A stretch of 64,000 bases of DNA, taken from the NCBI RefSeq assembly GCF_022539315.1, contig NC_066343.1, positions 38,172,649 to 38,236,648 on the forward strand, written 5' to 3'. The translations under genes were made by a program, and so were the position numbers. Below the pieces are notes generated by a model, which made no database searches, was not told the DNA's origin, and saw only the letters and a program-made list of their open reading frames with translations. Position 1 is the stretch's first letter; each line of letters starts with the position of its first letter. Of this stretch, positions 59,973 to 64,000 are shown one piece after another. This DNA comes from Serinus canaria. Its lineage: Eukaryota; Chordata; Aves; Passeriformes; Fringillidae.

Positions 59973-62900
59973 TTTCTCTGATGTGCTGCTTTTATCATCA
60001 AAAATGTGTTTGCAAATTCTGCACTACTTAGCAACCACCAGAGTCCATGAGAGTGTGAAAAATTAAAAATTTCCTTAAGCGATACTCACCTTCACCAACG
60101 TGTATGAACATAACAATGTCAGTTTGGGTACAGGGATGTGTGCTGTCAGGGTGCAAGCTCTGACTGGCAGCACTTTGCTGTTGAAAACCCTTAGGGGAAG
60201 ATGTGCTTTATGCCAGCAAATTGATGCATCTGCCAGAACTATTCCTTTACTCAAAATATGTTCTTGGCACTTCTTTGCAAGCACAGTAATTGTCTCGGTG
60301 TTGGACATGATTTAGTATACTTCCACTCATGCAGGTAATGAATTCTTGAGGTAATTTTCTATGAAACTGCTTCTAATATTTTCTGTAGACCTGTAGAGTT
60401 ACAGTAGTGAGTGCTCAAAGGGACACGTTAGAGTTGGACTTTCTAGCACACAATATTTTCTAGCTTTATTTTATTATATTGCAATATATTATGCTATATT
60501 TTCTCTTCTGGACAGAGACAGGGAGTGTAACTTAAACACTGAGGGTGAAAAACTACACAGGCTGAGAAGCATGGCTTTGCTATATTGTATCATGGCTCTG
60601 ACAAGAGATCCCTTGTGATCTACAGGCCTGTGGTGGATGTTTAAAAGGGAAATATTATCTTTGCAGTATTTTAATTCAAATTTAAATATTCATATTAGTG
60701 TAAAGAATTCTCCTTACAGCAAATGTCAGGATCATTCTGATTTTCTTATCAGAAGTGTCACAAAAATGTCTCAATTTCGCAACCCTACATAGAATAACTG
60801 AATGACCCCAAAATGCCACAATATTTCATCTTGATAAGGTGGTCCTAGTGATGTGACATGAAATATTAAGGCATTTTGGATTAATGGGAAACATTTAAAA
60901 ATCATATTTTTATGATTCATGTGAAGAAAAATAAGGTTCCCAGAGTTAACAATGAGTTGTACTTTAAAGCTGGAAGTTTTCACACCTTTGCTCTAATTCA
61001 TTTTAGTTTGTAGTTTTCATGAAAAGACCATATACTTAAAGAGGAATTGATGGAAAATGTCATCTGAATTTTTTGTTAGACCTCTTAACCTTCTCCACAG
61101 CACTCCAGAAGATTTGCTGCTAGCCAAATCCAGAGGGTACAGAACAAAAGGATATAACAAGTAAGTTCACTTCAGCCATTTTCAGTGGCTTGACTGATTT
61201 TGGGGTTGGATCAGGGCTGGTTCTTATTTTTTTTTTAATAGCTCAAGAGTTCATTATTCAGTACAGAGCTATAAGAACAAAATCAGTTTCCCATGCAAAA
61301 AGAAATTTAGGAACATTTCTCTCCAGAATCCTAAGGAAAGTAGAAGCTTGTTGGCCGAAGACACAACATGAGAGATTTCTGCCAGGAAAAAAGTAGCAAT
61401 ATTTTTTTTTCAATTCAAACACAACTCTAAACTCATCTTGGGTTTAGAAATATTTTAGAAAATTTTTGGTGTATCTGGACAAGCTAGAAAAAAGTAAAAA
61501 CATATTCTAGGACATTATAAAAATGTCTGTGGATTTAAAAGAGTGGTATCTTTGTTATCTTTTTTACAGTATAGTAATATTTTCTAGGATAAGTATGTCC
61601 ATCATGCTTAATTAGATTTTCTTACAAACATAAAACTGACCAAAATATGCTTCATGGGGGAATTCGTAGAGAAGCCTGTAAACTCAATAGAACAGCCCAT
61701 AACATCAGCTGAATCAGTTCAGATTTGCCTGCCACTAATTTAGAGCAGAGGTTGAGTAAATCTGGCTCCAGCCTATGAAAAGCGACAGTGTGGAAACACA
61801 GGAAACCTAAGTCTTACCAAATCAATAGAGTGACTCAGAAGATACTGCCATTAAATCCTGATTCTCTAAGCAGGCTACTCACTGTAAAAGAAATTCTCTC
61901 TAGCCTTGCGTCAGAAACAGGTTTTTTTACTTTAATTCCTCTTGCAATGACCTCAATGTTAAAACAGGTTTCTGAGGTAGAAACCCAGGGTATTTCTTGA
62001 GGTCACTTTTTTTTCCCCATAGGACTTGTACAGCCTTTCCTTTGTGTATATACCTTTTTTTATTTTAAACTTCCATGTATTTTTAGGAAATGATATCATA
62101 TGAACATGCTGGTAAAATTAGCCTGAGGCTTTTACTACATTTATACACAACAAAAGAAATCTTTGTCAGTAATTACTTGCAAACGTATTATTGGTCCCTT
62201 GTAATTGTGTAGCCAATGATTATGGCAGAAAAACAGTAATTTTATGTAGTTATGACTATTTAGTACTAACCAGTACAACCGTCATATTATCAATAATCAG
62301 AGTAATAAAGCTGGCTTATTGTTCTAACATAAGAGGTCCCAGTATAAACTTGAAGCTTGTTTTAGCTGGAGCCATGTTTCAGCTTAATATCATTTCTGGC
62401 AATACTGAGATAATAAAAAATTACTGTCTTTCATATGATGCACATATGCTGGAATGGACAGTCTCTGGTTTTCAGGCTGTCTCATTAGTAAAGCTGGCTT
62501 CTTCAAAACTGACTTGGATTTTAATAAATCTCAGTGCCTGTGTATATTCTTTTCTCCAGAGAACTTTCAAAAAATATCTGGCACATACAGTGTGTCACCA
62601 TTTTTTTCTTCTAATCCAGTGCAATGGGATTTTATTTACTGGAATGTGTAAAAGAGGCTACTTTGAAACACATATATGCTGTATATAAGACAAAGAATAT
62701 TAGTTAAAGAAAAGTTTGATTGTTTGTGGAACTTCAGAATCTGAGCTTGAATTTAATGCTCACATAGTTATTTTTCTGCAATGTAAGGTTATTTTCTGGT
62801 AGTTGGTAACACCCAATTTTGATAAATTTGGCCCTACATTGAAAGCTTTTCCAAACTCCCAGGGCAAATCTAGATATTTTTTTTTTTTTTTGTGGGGAAT

Positions 62901-64000
62901 GCTAACAGATGATTTAATTTATGTTTGCCATGCTTTACAGTGCTCAAAGAGGACTGATGGTAAGTACAGTAGCACAGACTGGCTTCTCCAGAGAGACCAG
63001 TCCCTGAGCACAGCTGCCCTGCTACTGAAGCCTTTCCCATGCCCAGAAGTGGCCAGCATGAGCACTGCCATGTGGCAGCTCTCTAGGCTTCCAAGCACAA
63101 CGGCTGCTGGGAGATGGGCAGTCCTCACCAGCAGTGTCCATAGAAAGTTTGCAACAGAGAGGACAAGCAGCTTCTGTAAATGGACATGAGCTCATGCAGC
63201 CTGTGCAGCTTGTCTTTACCAAGTCTCTGTCAGATCCTAAAAGAAATTACACTGTCCAATGTTTTGGGCACAAGCTGACCACTCCACTCCTACCACCAAA
63301 TTGGTGTTTGGCCATGGTATTAGCCTGTACACTAAAGAAAGCATGAAAATGTGATAAAATATAATTCCACTCTCTTTTGCGATTTCATTAGAGCCAGGAG
63401 TTCACTTTTTATATCTCCCCACATGACATACCACAGGGCAACTTGCAGGAAGAGACATAGGGTAGGAAATGACCTCTGCAGAGTTCCTCAGTGAGATTGA
63501 CTGCAGAGGAAGCTTTCAAAACCAGCAATTCCATCTCAGGAAGGCTTTTCATTTCTGGCAGATCCTTGCCCAGGGGGAACAAGAGAGATACATATGCAGG
63601 TTACAGCATAAATTGGACTAGACTGCATTAATATAGCACTGCTATAATTTAAGAAAAGTGTCTTTACAGATGCAGGAGAGCTGCAAAATGTGGCCGACAC
63701 GAGAACATTCTACATCATTTGACGGTTACTTTTTCCTTTCTCAACCAACTGCTCAGTTTAGCAGCATGAATCAACATGCATGCAAACAGAAGTTTGCCTG
63801 ACAGAGTTTGTTCATAGTACAGTATTCCATGCAGGACTATCATGTCAATCAGAAGAATATTATGGTCTTGCTATTCTTATATACAGTGAGGAGGTTTCAG
63901 TACTTTTATTTAGGTCCCCTCCAAAACATTCTCAACCCCTGAAAGCCACTGCTGCTTTTTATATTCTATAATAGAATGAAAAGAAGCAATGAGGGAGGCA
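59973..64000. other. Non-coding, no gene recognised
   Basis: AT-leaning sequence. A 165-codon frame (62191-62688) begins at TTG and resembles nothing known. A run of 15 T lies at 62877-62891. A splice-like set (TGCTAAC near 62900, acceptor AG at 62939-62940, donor GTAAGT at 62960) encloses only 19 nt. ATATTGCAATAT near 60476 is a small palindrome. No repeat element is recognised. Confidence 0.5.

Noticed and set aside
62191..62688. 165-codon frame on the plus strand
   Set aside because: It begins at TTG, is AT-rich, and resembles no protein I know.

Overview
The window looks like about 64 kb of non-coding DNA from a bird nucleus, probably a songbird. The main evidence is two truncated CR1 LINEs, one ending in the CR1 3' octamer ATTCTGTG, plus several LTR-type repeats of a kind I associate with passerine genomes. 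Species, chromosome and neighbouring genes cannot be told from the sequence. I found no complete protein-coding gene, rRNA, tRNA, CRISPR array or bacterial-type operon. Most open frames are short, often start at non-ATG codons, and resemble no protein I know.

Layout. 1-21 kb: unique-looking, AT-leaning DNA with a 60-bp tandem duplication (3561-3670), a near-perfect hairpin (6534-6574) and a 39-base A run (10655-10693). 21-24 kb: a decayed old LINE pol fragment with a SLRWLPVKYEV peptide (about 21990-22260), an 11-bp tandem array (22673-22738) and a possible LTR fragment (about 23440-23830). 24-34 kb: mostly unique, then LTR copy 1 (about 32503-32920) and an 859-bp pyrimidine tract of CCCTT units ending in CCCCT units (33266-34124). 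34-46 kb: unique DNA with two hairpins and a T/G-rich stretch. 46-54 kb: a CR1 tail (46101-46296), several perfect short-loop inverted repeats, and an apparent solo LTR (about 50351-51211) carrying two CTCF-like motifs. 54-64 kb: a one-finger C2H2-like reading frame (54449-54652), LTR copy 2 (about 57914-58290) and a 1.1-kb CR1 pseudogene (58846-59972).

There is no set of genes acting together. The strongest leads are the two co-oriented CTCF-like motifs inside an LTR, the number of perfect inverted repeats with loops of 1-7 bases (consistent with template-switch mutation), the 859-bp strand-asymmetric tract, and the single C2H2-like frame. I did not find a convincing new multi-gene system.
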